A DNA stretch of 64,000 nucleotides from JAXLQL01 sp046331625 (lineage in GTDB: Bacteria; Acidobacteriota; Terriglobia; Bryobacterales; Bryobacteraceae), in NCBI GenBank assembly GCA_046331625.1, contig JAXLQL010000008.1, positions 62,001-126,000 on the forward strand. Reading direction: 5' to 3'. The position numbers and the translations under genes were made by a program. The notes beneath the pieces were generated by a model. It did not search any database, had not been told where the DNA came from, and worked only from the letters and a program-made list of their open reading frames with translations. Below are positions 51,307 through 61,273 of this stretch, piece after piece (within the stretch, counting starts at the first letter, position 1; each line of letters opens with the position of its first letter).

Positions 51307-52560
51307 ATGCTGAACATCCGCAAGGTCCAGGCCTTTCTGCTCTCGTTCCCGATGCCGGAACGCGTGCATCTCCCCTACTACGGCGGCGACCGGTACATCG
51401 TCAAACGCGACGCGCTCCTGGTGCGAGTGGAGGGCGAGAACGGACTGGTCGGTTGGGGTCCCGGCCAAGGCAGCCAGGAAGCGTGCGACCGGATCAATCG
51501 GGTAATCGCGCCATTCCTCGAAGGCCGCACGCTCGCCGATCCCGACGCCTTGCGGGTTTTGTTTCAAACAGGACCAGGCACGGATGTCGAAGTCCTGAAG
51601 GCCTACTGCATGGTGGAGGTGGCTCTCTACGATCTGCTCGGCAAGTTCCTGGGCGCGCCCGTTTCGGAACTCCTGGGCGGACGGGTGCGCGAGTCTGTGC
51701 GGCTCTACGGCAGTGCCGGCATGTATCAGCCACCGGAGTCGTACGCTGCGGAAGCGGCGGGGATCGCAAAGCTCGGATTTCGCGCATACAAGATGCGGCC
51801 CGCGCTCGGACCCGAGGACGACTTGAACACCGTGCGGCTGATGCGGGAAGCCGTGGGTCCTGGCGTGGACCTGATGGTGGACGCGCACTCGTGGTGGCGC
51901 ATGGGCGACCGCAGTTACTCGCCCGAGACAGTGCGGCAGTTGGCGAAGGAGATGTCCGAGTACGACATCGCGTGGCTCGAAGAGCCGTTGCCGCCCCACG
52001 ATCACGAGGCCTATCGGAAGCTGCGTGAAGAGGGCTGGGTTCCCGTGGCGACGGGCGAGCACGAGCCCAACGAAGCGGGCTTCGAGGATCTCATCTTCAA
52101 CCACTGCGCCGACTACATCCAAATGGACATCGTGTGCCAAGGCGGATACGCGATGGGCCGGCGGCTGTTCGGCTCGATTGCGCGCGAAGGGCTGCGGTTC
52201 GCGTTTCACAGTTGGGGGAACGATCTCGAAGTGCTCGCCGCGGCGCATCTCGGTGTGTGTTGGCCGGAAACGGTAGTGGAGTGGCTCGAGTATCCGGTCT
52301 ACACCACGCCCGCACTAAAGACGATGTACCCGTTCCCGCTCGCGACGGAGATCCTGAAAGAGCCTCTCGAGATTCACGAGGGCGAACTGGTGGTTCCGAA
52401 CAAACCTGGGCTCGGGATCGAAGTGAATGAAGCCGTGATCCAGAAGTATCCGTGGATTCCGGGTCCGTGGTCATACTTCACGTTGTTCTCGCCGAAGCAG
52501 ACGTTCGCCGTGACCGCGGATCACAGTATGCCGTGGGCGGGCGAGATCCGGCAGGGCTGA
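51307..52560 (+). CDS. Enolase-superfamily dehydratase/racemase (MR/MLE type)
   Basis: 417 residues. N-terminal capping domain (about 1-120) is followed by the barrel with FRAYKMRPALGPEDDLNTV (second-strand lysine region), the metal ligands at LMVDAHSWW, WLEEPLPPHDHEAYRKL and ATGEHEPNEAGFEDL, then QMDIVCQGGYAMGRRL and the late-strand AFHSWGNDLEVL with a histidine. This is the mandelate racemase / sugar-acid dehydratase pattern. The exact substrate, probably a sugar acid, cannot be assigned. No sugar transporter or aldolase is adjacent. Confidence 0.88.
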   Translation: MLNIRKVQAFLLSFPMPERVHLPYYGGDRYIVKRDALLVRVEGENGLVGWGPGQGSQEACDRINRVIAPFLEGRTLADPDALRVLFQTGPGTDVEVLKAYCMVEVALYDLLGKFLGAPVSELLGGRVRESVRLYGSAGMYQPPESYAAEAAGIAKLGFRAYKMRPALGPEDDLNTVRLMREAVGPGVDLMVDAHSWWRMGDRSYSPETVRQLAKEMSEYDIAWLEEPLPPHDHEAYRKLREEGWVPVATGEHEPNEAGFEDLIFNHCADYIQMDIVCQGGYAMGRRLFGSIAREGLRFAFHSWGNDLEVLAAAHLGVCWPETVVEWLEYPVYTTPALKTMYPFPLATEILKEPLEIHEGELVVPNKPGLGIEVNEAVIQKYPWIPGPWSYFTLFSPKQTFAVTADHSMPWAGEIRQG

Positions 52561-52716
52561 GGTCCCCGCTGCCGATACCGCGAGCCATCGCTTCGAGAAC
52601 AACGCCGGCTCGCGGAGGCCGTAACGTGTATTTGAAAATCGCCATCTCCTTCCTCCTCAATCGTTTCCCCGGATCGATTTTGCTGCTGCGTATCGCCCTC
52701 CCGCTACAACGGGACC

Positions 52717-53325
52717 ATGATCACCGACCGCAAGCTCGAAGCCAACCGCGCCAACGCGCAGCACTCAACCGGACCGCGCACCTCCGAAGGCAAGGCCATC
52801 TCGTCGCAGAACGCCACCACGCACGGTCTCTTCTCCGCAACCTTCGTCGTCACGCCGCAAGACCGCGACGAGTTCGACATCTTCCTCGAACTCCAGCGCG
52901 AAGAGCTCCGTCCTCAGGGCATCAATGAGCAGTTGATCTTCTCGAACCTCGTCCAAGCCGCGTGGAAAATCGAAGCCAACCGCCGCCTCGAGGCGCAAGC
53001 TCTCGCCGAACAAAACGAAGCCAACCTCGACAAATACGCCAAGTACGCAGCCCGCTTCGAACGCGCCTACTATCGTGCCCTCGCCGAACTCCGCAAGCTG
53101 CAAACTGAACGCGCCCTCCGCCGAGAGTCCACGCAACCTGTTGAAGACACGCCGCCGCTCGCCGACTCGGCCAAGCTGAAAAAACGAAGCCAACCCTCTA
53201 CGCGCGACCCTCTCACGGACCGTCTCAACGCCGAATCCCGCTGGACCATGGCCCAACTCCGCGCCATCAAAGCCGGTGTCGCCCCGCACCCGGTGCCTGA
53301 ACCTGCTTCAGCGGCCCATTCTTGA
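52717..53325 (+). CDS. HGL-motif protein of unknown function (copy 2)
   Basis: 202 residues. It shares its N-terminal signature with the protein at 12639-13259: ANAQHSTGPRTSEGKAISSQ, then TTHGLFSATFVV. A helical middle with FLELQREELRPQGINEQLIF and a run of charged helices follows. Unlike copy 1 it stands alone, without terminase-like genes. The family is frequent and multicopy in related genomes as far as I know. The function is unknown. Confidence 0.75.
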   Translation: MITDRKLEANRANAQHSTGPRTSEGKAISSQNATTHGLFSATFVVTPQDRDEFDIFLELQREELRPQGINEQLIFSNLVQAAWKIEANRRLEAQALAEQNEANLDKYAKYAARFERAYYRALAELRKLQTERALRRESTQPVEDTPPLADSAKLKKRSQPSTRDPLTDRLNAESRWTMAQLRAIKAGVAPHPVPEPASAAHS

Positions 53326-53347
53326 TATGCTGAATTCGCCTTCAACC

Positions 53348-54049
53348 ATGAGACTCGTTTACCTCTTTCTTTGTTGTTGGCAACTTGTCGGCGAGGCTCA
53401 AGAAATCCGCCCTCTCGTCTTCACCAAAGCCGACAGGGCTCTGCGTGTAGCGACGCCTCGCGGCGAACAGGCCATTCCCGTCCGGACCTTCGATGCCGAT
53501 TTGACTTACTCAAATGGAAGGTCGGCTTTGGGATATTTCACCGTCCTGTATGATCCTACGAGCCGGCACTTTTTATGGAACTACGACGAACTACCGGCTG
53601 ACTATGCATCAAGCGAAAAACGCCCCCATATCGAACATCCCGATGGCTTCGCTCATGGCTGGACGCATTACGTGACCGATCAGCGGATTCTTCTCTACCA
53701 TGGTGGGCCAACGATGGTGGTTTTCTGGGAATCAGGCCCTGACGTCGCAGCTACGCTTGACGAAGCGGAAGCCAAGGCGTTGGCGCAGGCTCGGGTGGAT
53801 CTCGGAAATTTCCCGGCTCGTTCCAGACGCAACTTCAGGCTCTTACCAACGGTGAAGGTAGGCTTACAGGGAGAGCTCTCGAAGGAGTTCTTCTACAAGC
53901 CATGGGACTCGTTTCCCAAGGTCCTCGAAATTCTCTCTTTCGCTCAACTGCCCGACGGGAACTTAGAATTGACGGTTCAGGCTTACTGGAAGGAGAAGCT
54001 TGTCCTCGATCCGCGGTTCAAAATCTTGTCTCACCAAAAAGTCCCTTGA
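53348..54049 (+). CDS. Secreted protein of unknown function
   Basis: 233 residues from the ATG at 53348, which opens a signal peptide (MRLVYLFLCCWQLVGEAQ); an ATG at 53327 is the alternative. No family is recognised. The sequence is beta-rich (ALGYFTVLYDPTSRHFLWNY, RILLYHGGPTMVVFWESG) with a helix EAEAKALAQARVDLGNF. The gene begins 22 bases after the HGL-motif gene and ends six bases before the end of the opposing DUF1501 gene. Confidence 0.65.
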   Translation: MRLVYLFLCCWQLVGEAQEIRPLVFTKADRALRVATPRGEQAIPVRTFDADLTYSNGRSALGYFTVLYDPTSRHFLWNYDELPADYASSEKRPHIEHPDGFAHGWTHYVTDQRILLYHGGPTMVVFWESGPDVAATLDEAEAKALAQARVDLGNFPARSRRNFRLLPTVKVGLQGELSKEFFYKPWDSFPKVLEILSFAQLPDGNLELTVQAYWKEKLVLDPRFKILSHQKVP

Positions 54050-54054
54050 CCAGA

Positions 54055-55473
54055 TCAACCCAGGACCTCTCTCACCACCCGAGCAGCATACTGATCCGTC
54101 AGCCTCTCCCGCAAACTATGCCGTTCGAAATACAGGTCCCGGTAATTCATCCCCAGTAAGTGCAGCATCGTCGCGTGGAAATCATGCACGCTCACCCGAT
54201 TCTCCACCGCCCGGTACCCGATCTCGTCCGTCGCCCCATACACGGTGCCGCCCTTCACACCGCCGCCGGCCATCCACATCGTGAACCCCGCCGGACCATG
54301 GTCGCGGCCCGCCCCCCCCGCTCCTTGCCGCACCTGCGAGATCGGCATCCGCCCGAACTCGCCGCTCGAGAAGAGCAGTGTGCTGTCCAGCAGCCCCCGA
54401 TCCGCCAAGTCGCGGATCAGCGCCGCAATCGGCTTGTCCGTCTTCGTGCAGCAGTACTTCAGGTCCCGCTCGAGGTCCGAGTGGTTGTCCCAAATCTGCC
54501 GCTCGATGAAGATCTGCACGAACCGCACGCCGCGCTCCACCAGCCGCCGCGCCATCAGGCAGCGCCGGCCATATGACTGCGTCGCCTCTTCGTTCAGCCC
54601 GTACATCTCGCGCGTCGCCTCGCTCTCGCCCGTCAGGTCCAACGCATCAGTCGCGGTCAGTTGCATCCGCGCCGCCAATTCGTAGCTCGCGATCCGCGCG
54701 TCGAGATCGGGAACGCCCGGCCGTTGCGTCCGGTGCGAATCGTCCAGTGACCGCAGCAAGTCACGTTGCGCTTCCACCAGCGGAGAAGGCAGTTCCTCCG
54801 ATGGCTTCAGGTTCAACAGCGGCAACCCCTCTGACCGGAACCGCGTGCCCTGATACACCGGCGGCAGCCAACCCGATTGCCAATTCTGGATCCCGTTTAC
54901 AGGCAACTGTTTCGGATCGTCCAGCACCACATACGCTGGCAGATTGCGATTCTCCGAACCGAGCCCATACGTCACCCAAGCGCCGAGCGTAGGCCGCCCT
55001 GGCAGCGTGCGGCCCGTGTGCATCAGGTAGAGCGAAGGCTCGTGATTGAAGTGCTCGCCGTACATCGAGCGGATCAACGCCACGTGATCCGCCACGCCGC
55101 CGAAGTGCGGCAACAGCTCCGTCATCTCCATGCCGCATTTGCCGTACCGCTTGAACTTGAAGGGCGACGGCATCATCACGCCGATCTGATCGGCGAACTC
55201 GATCTGGTTCACGATGTCGCGGCTCGGCTTCGAACCGGCGAACTTCTCGAGCGCGGGCTTGGGATCGTACAGATCCACCTGGCTCGGACCGCCGTTCATG
55301 AAGAGGTGGATCACCGCCTTCGCCTTCGGCTCGAAATGCGGCTTCTTCGGCGTGAGGTCATACTGGCGCTCGGCCAGTGCGCCATCGCCCATTAATAAGG
55401 ATGCAAGCGCCGCGCCGTGTACGCCATCGATCAGCCGCGTGAAGAACCCGCGCCGGGAAACATCAATCGACAT
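54055..55473 (-). CDS. DUF1501 Tat-exported sulfatase-like protein
   Basis: 472 residues from the ATG at 55473. A twin-arginine signal (SIDVSRRGFFTRLIDG) shows export folded. DUF1501 blocks: VIHLFMNGGPSQVDLYDPKP, MPSPFKFKRYGKCGMEMTEL, RRLVERGVRFVQIF, FSSGEFGRMPISQ and RDHGPAGFTMWMAGGGVKGG. The fold is alkaline-phosphatase/sulfatase-like, but activity is unproven. It overlaps the preceding PSD1 gene by 11 bases, the fixed pairing seen throughout Planctomycetes, Verrucomicrobia and Acidobacteriota. Confidence 0.93.
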   Translation of the reverse strand: MSIDVSRRGFFTRLIDGVHGAALASLLMGDGALAERQYDLTPKKPHFEPKAKAVIHLFMNGGPSQVDLYDPKPALEKFAGSKPSRDIVNQIEFADQIGVMMPSPFKFKRYGKCGMEMTELLPHFGGVADHVALIRSMYGEHFNHEPSLYLMHTGRTLPGRPTLGAWVTYGLGSENRNLPAYVVLDDPKQLPVNGIQNWQSGWLPPVYQGTRFRSEGLPLLNLKPSEELPSPLVEAQRDLLRSLDDSHRTQRPGVPDLDARIASYELAARMQLTATDALDLTGESEATREMYGLNEEATQSYGRRCLMARRLVERGVRFVQIFIERQIWDNHSDLERDLKYCCTKTDKPIAALIRDLADRGLLDSTLLFSSGEFGRMPISQVRQGAGGAGRDHGPAGFTMWMAGGGVKGGTVYGATDEIGYRAVENRVSVHDFHATMLHLLGMNYRDLYFERHSLRERLTDQYAARVVREVLG

Positions 55474-58186
55474 ATGCAAACTCCGCCGAACTCAACAGTG
55501 CATGAACCGCATCGGCCAGCGCGTACCATCGCGCCGTCGCCGCCCGTGGAGACAAGCTCCGCTCCTCGCTCAAGTGCTGCTCCCAGTGCCGCGCCAGCTT
55601 CTCCATCGATGCCAGCACTCGCTCGCTCTCCTCGGGCTTTGGCCTGCGAGACAGCGTTCGCTCGAACGCCTCTTGCACCTGCGCCGCGCGATCGTCGGGA
55701 TGGTTGTCGATCAGCCGCGCCGCCAGATACCGCGCGTGTTCCAGCACCACCGGACTGTTCCGCATCTCGAGCGCCTGCGTCGAAACCGTGGAGAGCGCGC
55801 GCTCCGTGCAGTTCGGCGACATCGGCGGCAAGTCGAACACTTCGAGCATGGTCACGGGAGTGGTCCGGCGTTGCAGCACGTAGATCGCGCGCCGCCATTG
55901 CTCCTTCGCCGATTGCTGCACCACCTCGCCGCCAGCCTTCGTCTCCACCGTCACCGGCGGGCCGAACTGCTCCGCCGAAAGCCGCCCCGTGGCGCGCAAC
56001 ACCGAGTCGTGCAACTGCTCGGAGTCCATGCGCCGCAGAGGCATGCGCGAGAGCAGCGCGTTCTCGGGATCGGCTGCCTGCGCTTCCGCGCTCACGCGTG
56101 ACGACTGCCGATACGCCGCCGAAGTCATCATCAGCCGGTGCATCGCCTTCACGCTCCAACCGCGACTCACGAACTCGGTAGCCAGCCAGTCGAGCAACTC
56201 GGGATGCGTGGGCGCGGCGCCGGTCTTGCCGAAGTTGGCGAGCGTGGGCACAATGCCGCGGCCGAAGTGATAGCGCCACATCCGGTTCACCATCACGCGC
56301 GCCGTGAGCGGATGATTCGGTTGCGTCAGCCAACGCGCCAACGCCAGGCGCCGGCCACTCGTCCCTTCCCACGGCTGCTCCACGCGATACGCGTCGAGAC
56401 CGCCGCGATCGAGCACCGAGAGCACTCGCGGCTCCACGCGCTCGCCCAGCAGTTGCGCGTCGCCGCGCTTGAGCAGGAACACGGGCGAGGGGTCGCCGCC
56501 CATGTCGTAAAGCGCCCGGATCTCGGGCTTCGCCCTCAGCTTCTTCTTCGCATCGGCGATCGACTTGCGCAGCGGATCGAGCACCGCCTTGAACTCGGGG
56601 AACTCCTTCGCCAGCGCGTCGAGATCCTCTTTGCCGCTCTTATCTTGATACGGCTTCGCCTTCGCCTTGATCTCGGCTTCGAGCTTCTTCACCTGCGCTT
56701 CGAGCGGCCCGTTGTGCTTCTCGGCCGCTTCCCGCTCGTGTCGCAGAGCTACCTCGATGTTGCGCTCGGTCGGCTTGGTCCAGTCGAACGGATCGTACGA
56801 GGTCTGCAGGATCGCACCCAGCCGATAATAGTCGCGTTGCGGGATCGGATCGTACTTGTGGTTGTGGCACCGCGCGCATCCGACAGTGAGCCCCATCGTC
56901 GACGAGGCGAGCACCTCGATCTCATCGGCGATCACGTTCATCCGCTCCGCCACCGAACCGTTCGCAGGCGAGTATGTTCCGTCGGGCGCCATGCGCAGGA
57001 AGCCTGTCGCGGCTAAGCGATCGACGTCGGCCTGCGTGGGATTGTCGAGCTTGCGATAGTCGCTCGCCTCGTCGCCCGCGATCTGATCGATCAGGAACCG
57101 GTCATAAGGTTGGTCGCGTTGGATCGCCCGGATCACGGAGTCGCGATAGCGCCACGCTTGCGGGCGGAGCTTGTCTTCATCGATGATCCCTTCCGAGTCC
57201 GAGTAGCCCGCCGCATCGAGCCAGATCTTGGCCCAGCGCTCTCCGTAGCGCGGCGATTCGAGCAGCCGGTCGATCAAGCGCTCGTACGCGCCTGGCGCGG
57301 TGTCCTTCTCCCAGGCATCGATCTCTTCGGGCGTGGGCACCAGTCCCGTGAGGTCGAGATAAGCGCGCCGCATCAGCTCCGTGCGCGAGGCCTCCGCCGA
57401 GAATGAGATCTTCTTGGTCTCGAGCTTCTGGAGCAGGAGTGCGTCGATCGGGTTGCGCACACGCGCCGCCGCGGAAACGTTTGGAACGCTCGGCCGCTTG
57501 GGTGATTGAAACGCCCACCACGACTTCTGTTGTTCGGTGAACGTCTCTTCCACGATGTGCTGCTCCGGCGCCGGAGGCGTTCCCGCAGAGATCCACTCGG
57601 TGAGCGTAGCCACTTCCTCGGAAGACGGCGCGCGCACGAACGACTCGGCGAACAGCTTCGGCGGCGGCATCTCGCCTGCATTGATCCGCTTCAGGATCAA
57701 GCTCTCGCCGGCCTTTCCGGGAATGATCGCCGGACCCGACTTGCCGCCCTTCAACCGGCTCGCTTGCGTGCGCAGATCGAGCCCGCCTTCCTGCTTGCGC
57801 TTGCCGTGACAGCCCACGCAGCGCATCTGGAAGATCGGGACCACGTCGGCTTCGGTCACCTGCGCCGTGATCGGCTTCTGCGAGTCGATCCACTGCCGGA
57901 TCACCGTGGCCGTCGCCGCATCGAGCGGCTTGCCCGGCGGCATCTGCCCCGAATTGATCTTCGCCATGAGCATGCTCGACTCGGCGGATCCGAGCTTGAG
58001 CGCGGGTCCGGTCTTGCCGCCCTTCAGCGCCGCCTGCAGTGACGAAAGGTCCAGGCCCGCCTGCGCGCTCTTGCCCGAGTGGCATGCCAGGCAGTTCTTC
58101 TGGAACACCGGCAGCACCGCCGAGTCATAGTCCGCGGCACACGCGGCCGCAGCCAAGCAGAAATAGAGTTGTCTCACCCGCGACAT
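55463..58186 (-). CDS. PSD1-family protein with two cytochrome c sites (DUF1549/DUF1553)
   Basis: 907 residues, with a signal peptide (RVRQLYFCLAAAACA). Two planctomycete-type cytochrome C domains come first, with heme sites CLACH (residues 33-37) and CVGCH (about 121-125). DUF1549 follows (NPIDALLLQKLE, RYGERWAKIWLDAAGYSDSE, CARCHNHKYDPIPQRDYY with a further CxxCH). DUF1553 ends it (RLALARWLTQPNHPLTARVM, VNRMWRYHFGRGIVPT). These proteins are thought to be periplasmic electron carriers or oxidoreductases tied to polysaccharide breakdown. The third CxxCH (CARCH) may bind another heme. Confidence 0.93.
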   Translation of the reverse strand: MSRVRQLYFCLAAAACAADYDSAVLPVFQKNCLACHSGKSAQAGLDLSSLQAALKGGKTGPALKLGSAESSMLMAKINSGQMPPGKPLDAATATVIRQWIDSQKPITAQVTEADVVPIFQMRCVGCHGKRKQEGGLDLRTQASRLKGGKSGPAIIPGKAGESLILKRINAGEMPPPKLFAESFVRAPSSEEVATLTEWISAGTPPAPEQHIVEETFTEQQKSWWAFQSPKRPSVPNVSAAARVRNPIDALLLQKLETKKISFSAEASRTELMRRAYLDLTGLVPTPEEIDAWEKDTAPGAYERLIDRLLESPRYGERWAKIWLDAAGYSDSEGIIDEDKLRPQAWRYRDSVIRAIQRDQPYDRFLIDQIAGDEASDYRKLDNPTQADVDRLAATGFLRMAPDGTYSPANGSVAERMNVIADEIEVLASSTMGLTVGCARCHNHKYDPIPQRDYYRLGAILQTSYDPFDWTKPTERNIEVALRHEREAAEKHNGPLEAQVKKLEAEIKAKAKPYQDKSGKEDLDALAKEFPEFKAVLDPLRKSIADAKKKLRAKPEIRALYDMGGDPSPVFLLKRGDAQLLGERVEPRVLSVLDRGGLDAYRVEQPWEGTSGRRLALARWLTQPNHPLTARVMVNRMWRYHFGRGIVPTLANFGKTGAAPTHPELLDWLATEFVSRGWSVKAMHRLMMTSAAYRQSSRVSAEAQAADPENALLSRMPLRRMDSEQLHDSVLRATGRLSAEQFGPPVTVETKAGGEVVQQSAKEQWRRAIYVLQRRTTPVTMLEVFDLPPMSPNCTERALSTVSTQALEMRNSPVVLEHARYLAARLIDNHPDDRAAQVQEAFERTLSRRPKPEESERVLASMEKLARHWEQHLSEERSLSPRAATARWYALADAVHALLSSAEFAYVD

Positions 58187-58353
58187 GGTCTTCAGTGGAT
58201 ACTCTATCTCATCTCAGCCCGCCATCCTCGCCGCCGCATCGCCGACGACCCCGCCGGAGTCAACGGAGGCCGGCGAGACGTGGACGCCCAATCTCGCCTC
58301 CGCCTAAGGCCGGATAGCCGCATTGAGGCATTGGCCGTCTCGCCCCGCGCTCC

Positions 58354-60156
58354 CTACCGGCGCACCATTGGCAGCTCGATAAACGAAGGCTTGGCTCGGT
58401 CGCGGCCGATGGTCAGCGTAGGCACGCCGGATTCCGGATAGCGCGCAAAGACGCTCGCGTCATGACCAGCAATCGCAACGCGGATCCGATGCCCAGCCGG
58501 GATGAGCACCGAGACCGGTTGCATTTCGATGCTGACCTCGGCCATCACGCCCTGCGCCATCGGTAGCGCGACGTCCTTACGGAACGTGTGGAGTTCGCCT
58601 CCGGATGCCGGCTGCCGGTGAATGAGCCGCAGCATCCCCTCGGTCAGATACGGCACCGTCCCATCGGGCGCCACGTCTTCCAGATAAACGAACACCGCGC
58701 CGTCGGCGTGCGTCGACGCAAGCTGCAGCTTGACGATCGGGCTCCCCGTGACCTCGCGAGCAAAGCCGAGCGGATCGCTCGTGTAGGCCAACAGCCGTTC
58801 GTCCGCTTCCGCGCGATCGCCGTAGATCACGTCGCCGCCGCCGGCTTGCGTCACCCAGCGGTTCGTCATGCCCGTCGAAGCGTCGAAGTCCACTTGGTGG
58901 TAGTCGATTCCGCTGCTCGAAGGCTCAGACGTCCCGAGCGACTTGCCAGCGTCCAAATACCAGCGCTCTGTTTGGAAGCCCCGCGGCGGCCACACGCCGG
59001 TCTGCTTCCACCTGTCCTCGCCGAGCGTGTAGTAGCGCAACCACCCCGTCTCGATCTTCGGCGCGCCGTCTTTCATGTAGGCGTCGAGGAACTGCCGCTG
59101 CAGCTCGAACTGCTCGGCCACGCTCATGCTCAACGGAGCATCCGCGGCGTGATAAGGATCGCTATCGAGCGTGCTCCCGTGATTCCAGTTCCCGATCACT
59201 CCGATCTGCGGGTTCGATACCGGCTGGAATCGCCGGATCACACTTTGCGCCGTAGCGCCGTCATGCCAACTGCCCCACCCGAACATCGGGATCCGCGAAC
59301 GCTGGATCGCTTGCGCGTAGGTGTGAACGCTGAACTCATCGATCACGAGGCCGTGCTTCGATCCCGCCTGATCGCGGAACTCCACTTCGCTCACCGCTTC
59401 ATAGAGGTCACGGTTGCGCCGGTGGTCTTCGAGCGCGCGAGCGAGCAGCGAGCCATCGCGATCTTCGTCCACTCGCCGCACGCCCAGTACGACCTTCGAG
59501 AGCGCCGCGCATTCTTCGCTCTCGTCATCGCAGAGGCGGTTCCGGTCGAGCACCTGATTGGCGGCGCTCCAGGTTCTGAGAAACCAGTCGTTGCGAACAC
59601 CGCCTGGAAACGCGATGGCGCTGTACACGTCCCATTCCATCGCCTGCGGGATGATCGCCTTCACCGCTGGATGGCCGCTGATGGCCAGGTTCTGCGCCGT
59701 GGTTCCATCGTAGGAAACACCCACGCCCGCAACGCGGCCGTTGCACCAAGGCTGGCGAGTCATCCATTCCACCAACTCGTAGCCGTCGCCCACTTCCTTC
59801 TTGCTCCACGGATTCGGATGCTCGCCGAACGACGCTCCCGTTCCGCGAACGTCGGCCACCACCACTGCGTAGCCGTTCGCTGTGAAGTAGCTCTTGAACT
59901 CGCGCATGGTGTCGTACTGCTCGGGGTCCGGAACCCCCGGCGCGAGCTGCATCCCACGCCAGTAGCGAGTCTGCACGAGGATCGCAGGCAGCCTCTGGCC
60001 GTTGGCGCGAACGGCCGGCAACGCGATGTCCACGGCGATCCACACACCGTCTTTCATCGGCACATAGACCGATTGCAGCGAGTAGTTCGAACTCGCCGCG
60101 AAGCTCGTCGACGCGGCAATCAGCGCCGCCACCGTCATCATCAGTTTGAGTTTCAT
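58354..60156 (-). CDS. Secreted CocE/NonD-family (S15) hydrolase
   Basis: 600 residues with a signal peptide (MKLKLMMTVAALIAASTSFA) and a GGGAGG ribosome site. The alpha/beta-hydrolase domain has RYWRGMQL, VVADVRGTGASFGE, the nucleophile serine in GVGVSYDGTTAQN, the acid in GWGSWHDGAT and the histidine in GNWNHGSTLD. The C-terminal jelly-roll typical of cocaine esterase and X-Pro dipeptidyl peptidases follows (about 380-600). Substrate: an ester, amide or proline peptide in the periplasm. It is divergent from an AraC-type regulator gene 79 bases away, which probably controls it. Confidence 0.92.
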   Translation of the reverse strand: MKLKLMMTVAALIAASTSFAASSNYSLQSVYVPMKDGVWIAVDIALPAVRANGQRLPAILVQTRYWRGMQLAPGVPDPEQYDTMREFKSYFTANGYAVVVADVRGTGASFGEHPNPWSKKEVGDGYELVEWMTRQPWCNGRVAGVGVSYDGTTAQNLAISGHPAVKAIIPQAMEWDVYSAIAFPGGVRNDWFLRTWSAANQVLDRNRLCDDESEECAALSKVVLGVRRVDEDRDGSLLARALEDHRRNRDLYEAVSEVEFRDQAGSKHGLVIDEFSVHTYAQAIQRSRIPMFGWGSWHDGATAQSVIRRFQPVSNPQIGVIGNWNHGSTLDSDPYHAADAPLSMSVAEQFELQRQFLDAYMKDGAPKIETGWLRYYTLGEDRWKQTGVWPPRGFQTERWYLDAGKSLGTSEPSSSGIDYHQVDFDASTGMTNRWVTQAGGGDVIYGDRAEADERLLAYTSDPLGFAREVTGSPIVKLQLASTHADGAVFVYLEDVAPDGTVPYLTEGMLRLIHRQPASGGELHTFRKDVALPMAQGVMAEVSIEMQPVSVLIPAGHRIRVAIAGHDASVFARYPESGVPTLTIGRDRAKPSFIELPMVRR

Positions 60157-60235
60157 GGTCGTCTTGACCTCCCTACTGGCAGACGCGTGGATCGCGGTGG
60201 CCGCGATTGACCGCTCACGCCAAAGCGTTGACCGG

Positions 60236-61273
60236 ATGCGACACTGGTCAGAAATGACCGTTCAGGCCCGAGCTGCCGAGAAGATCTTGCGGAGACTGGA
60301 GGCTCTCGGTATTCCGGCTGACACAGCGTGCGCGAAGTGCGGATTCGCCCCCGGGCTCCTCGAAGGCGCCGAGAACCGCATGCCGTTTCGCCAGTTGTGC
60401 GAGATGTACGAGACCGCGGCGGAGCTCTGCGGCGATCCTGACTTCGGGCTGCATCTGGCCGGCATCACAGGGCTCGAGCAGTTCGACGTGGTTGGATATG
60501 CCGCATCGGCAAGCCGCGACATCGGCGAAGCGCTGACCCGAATCGTCCGCTACTACCGGATCTGGTGCGATGGCGCCGAGATCGAATTCACGGCCAGCGC
60601 TAACGGCGCCGAAGTGAAGTACCGTACGCTTCTCGATGGACCGCCATTCCGGCAGGACGCCGAGTTCACGCTTGCGCTGGTAGTGAACTCGATCCGGAAA
60701 CTCACCGGCAACCAGTGGCGCCCGGTCGCCGTGAAGTTCCGCCATGACGCACCTCGAGAGCTCGGAGAGCACCTGAAGGTCCACCAGTGCCGCCTCGAGT
60801 TCGGCGCTCGCGAGAACGTGGTGGTCTGCCCGAAAGGCACCGGACAACTGCCCATCCTGTCGGCCGATCCGCACTTGGTCCGGATGGTCGACCGCCACGC
60901 CGAAGATCTGTTACGGGCCATCCCGCCACCGGACAATCTTTGCGCGCTCGTGCGCGCGGCGATCCTGCGCGCGTTGCCCGGAGGCGATCCGAGGCTCGGT
61001 GCAGTTGCCCGGATGATCGGCCTCAGCGCGAGAACCTTGCAGCGGCGGCTCGAGTCGGCGGGGGTCTCGTACGAGGCAATGCTCGATTCCGAACGGCGCG
61101 ACCTCGCGCTTTCGTATCTGCGGCAGATGCAGCTCTCGCTGGGCGAGGTAGCGTACCTGCTCGGGTTCTCCGAGCCCAGCGCGTTCCACCGGGCCTTTCG
61201 CCGATGGATGGGAGTCACCCCTGCCGAGTACCGCAAACGGCCCCCTACAGCCGAACCATGTAGCTCAGCTTGA
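60236..61273 (+). CDS. AraC-family transcriptional regulator
   Basis: 345 residues from the ATG at 60236 (an ATG at 60254 also fits). The N-terminal ligand-binding domain (about 5-195) is of the Arabinose_bd (OruR/ArgR-like) type. The C-terminal double helix-turn-helix (about 245-335) includes IGLSARTLQRRLESAGVSYE, SLGEVAYLLGFSEPSAFHRA and FRRWMGVTPAEYRKR, the AraC signature. The gene is divergent from the CocE-type hydrolase gene, its likely target. Its 3' end overlaps that of the opposing outer-membrane gene by 29 bases. Confidence 0.93.
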   Translation: MRHWSEMTVQARAAEKILRRLEALGIPADTACAKCGFAPGLLEGAENRMPFRQLCEMYETAAELCGDPDFGLHLAGITGLEQFDVVGYAASASRDIGEALTRIVRYYRIWCDGAEIEFTASANGAEVKYRTLLDGPPFRQDAEFTLALVVNSIRKLTGNQWRPVAVKFRHDAPRELGEHLKVHQCRLEFGARENVVVCPKGTGQLPILSADPHLVRMVDRHAEDLLRAIPPPDNLCALVRAAILRALPGGDPRLGAVARMIGLSARTLQRRLESAGVSYEAMLDSERRDLALSYLRQMQLSLGEVAYLLGFSEPSAFHRAFRRWMGVTPAEYRKRPPTAEPCSSA

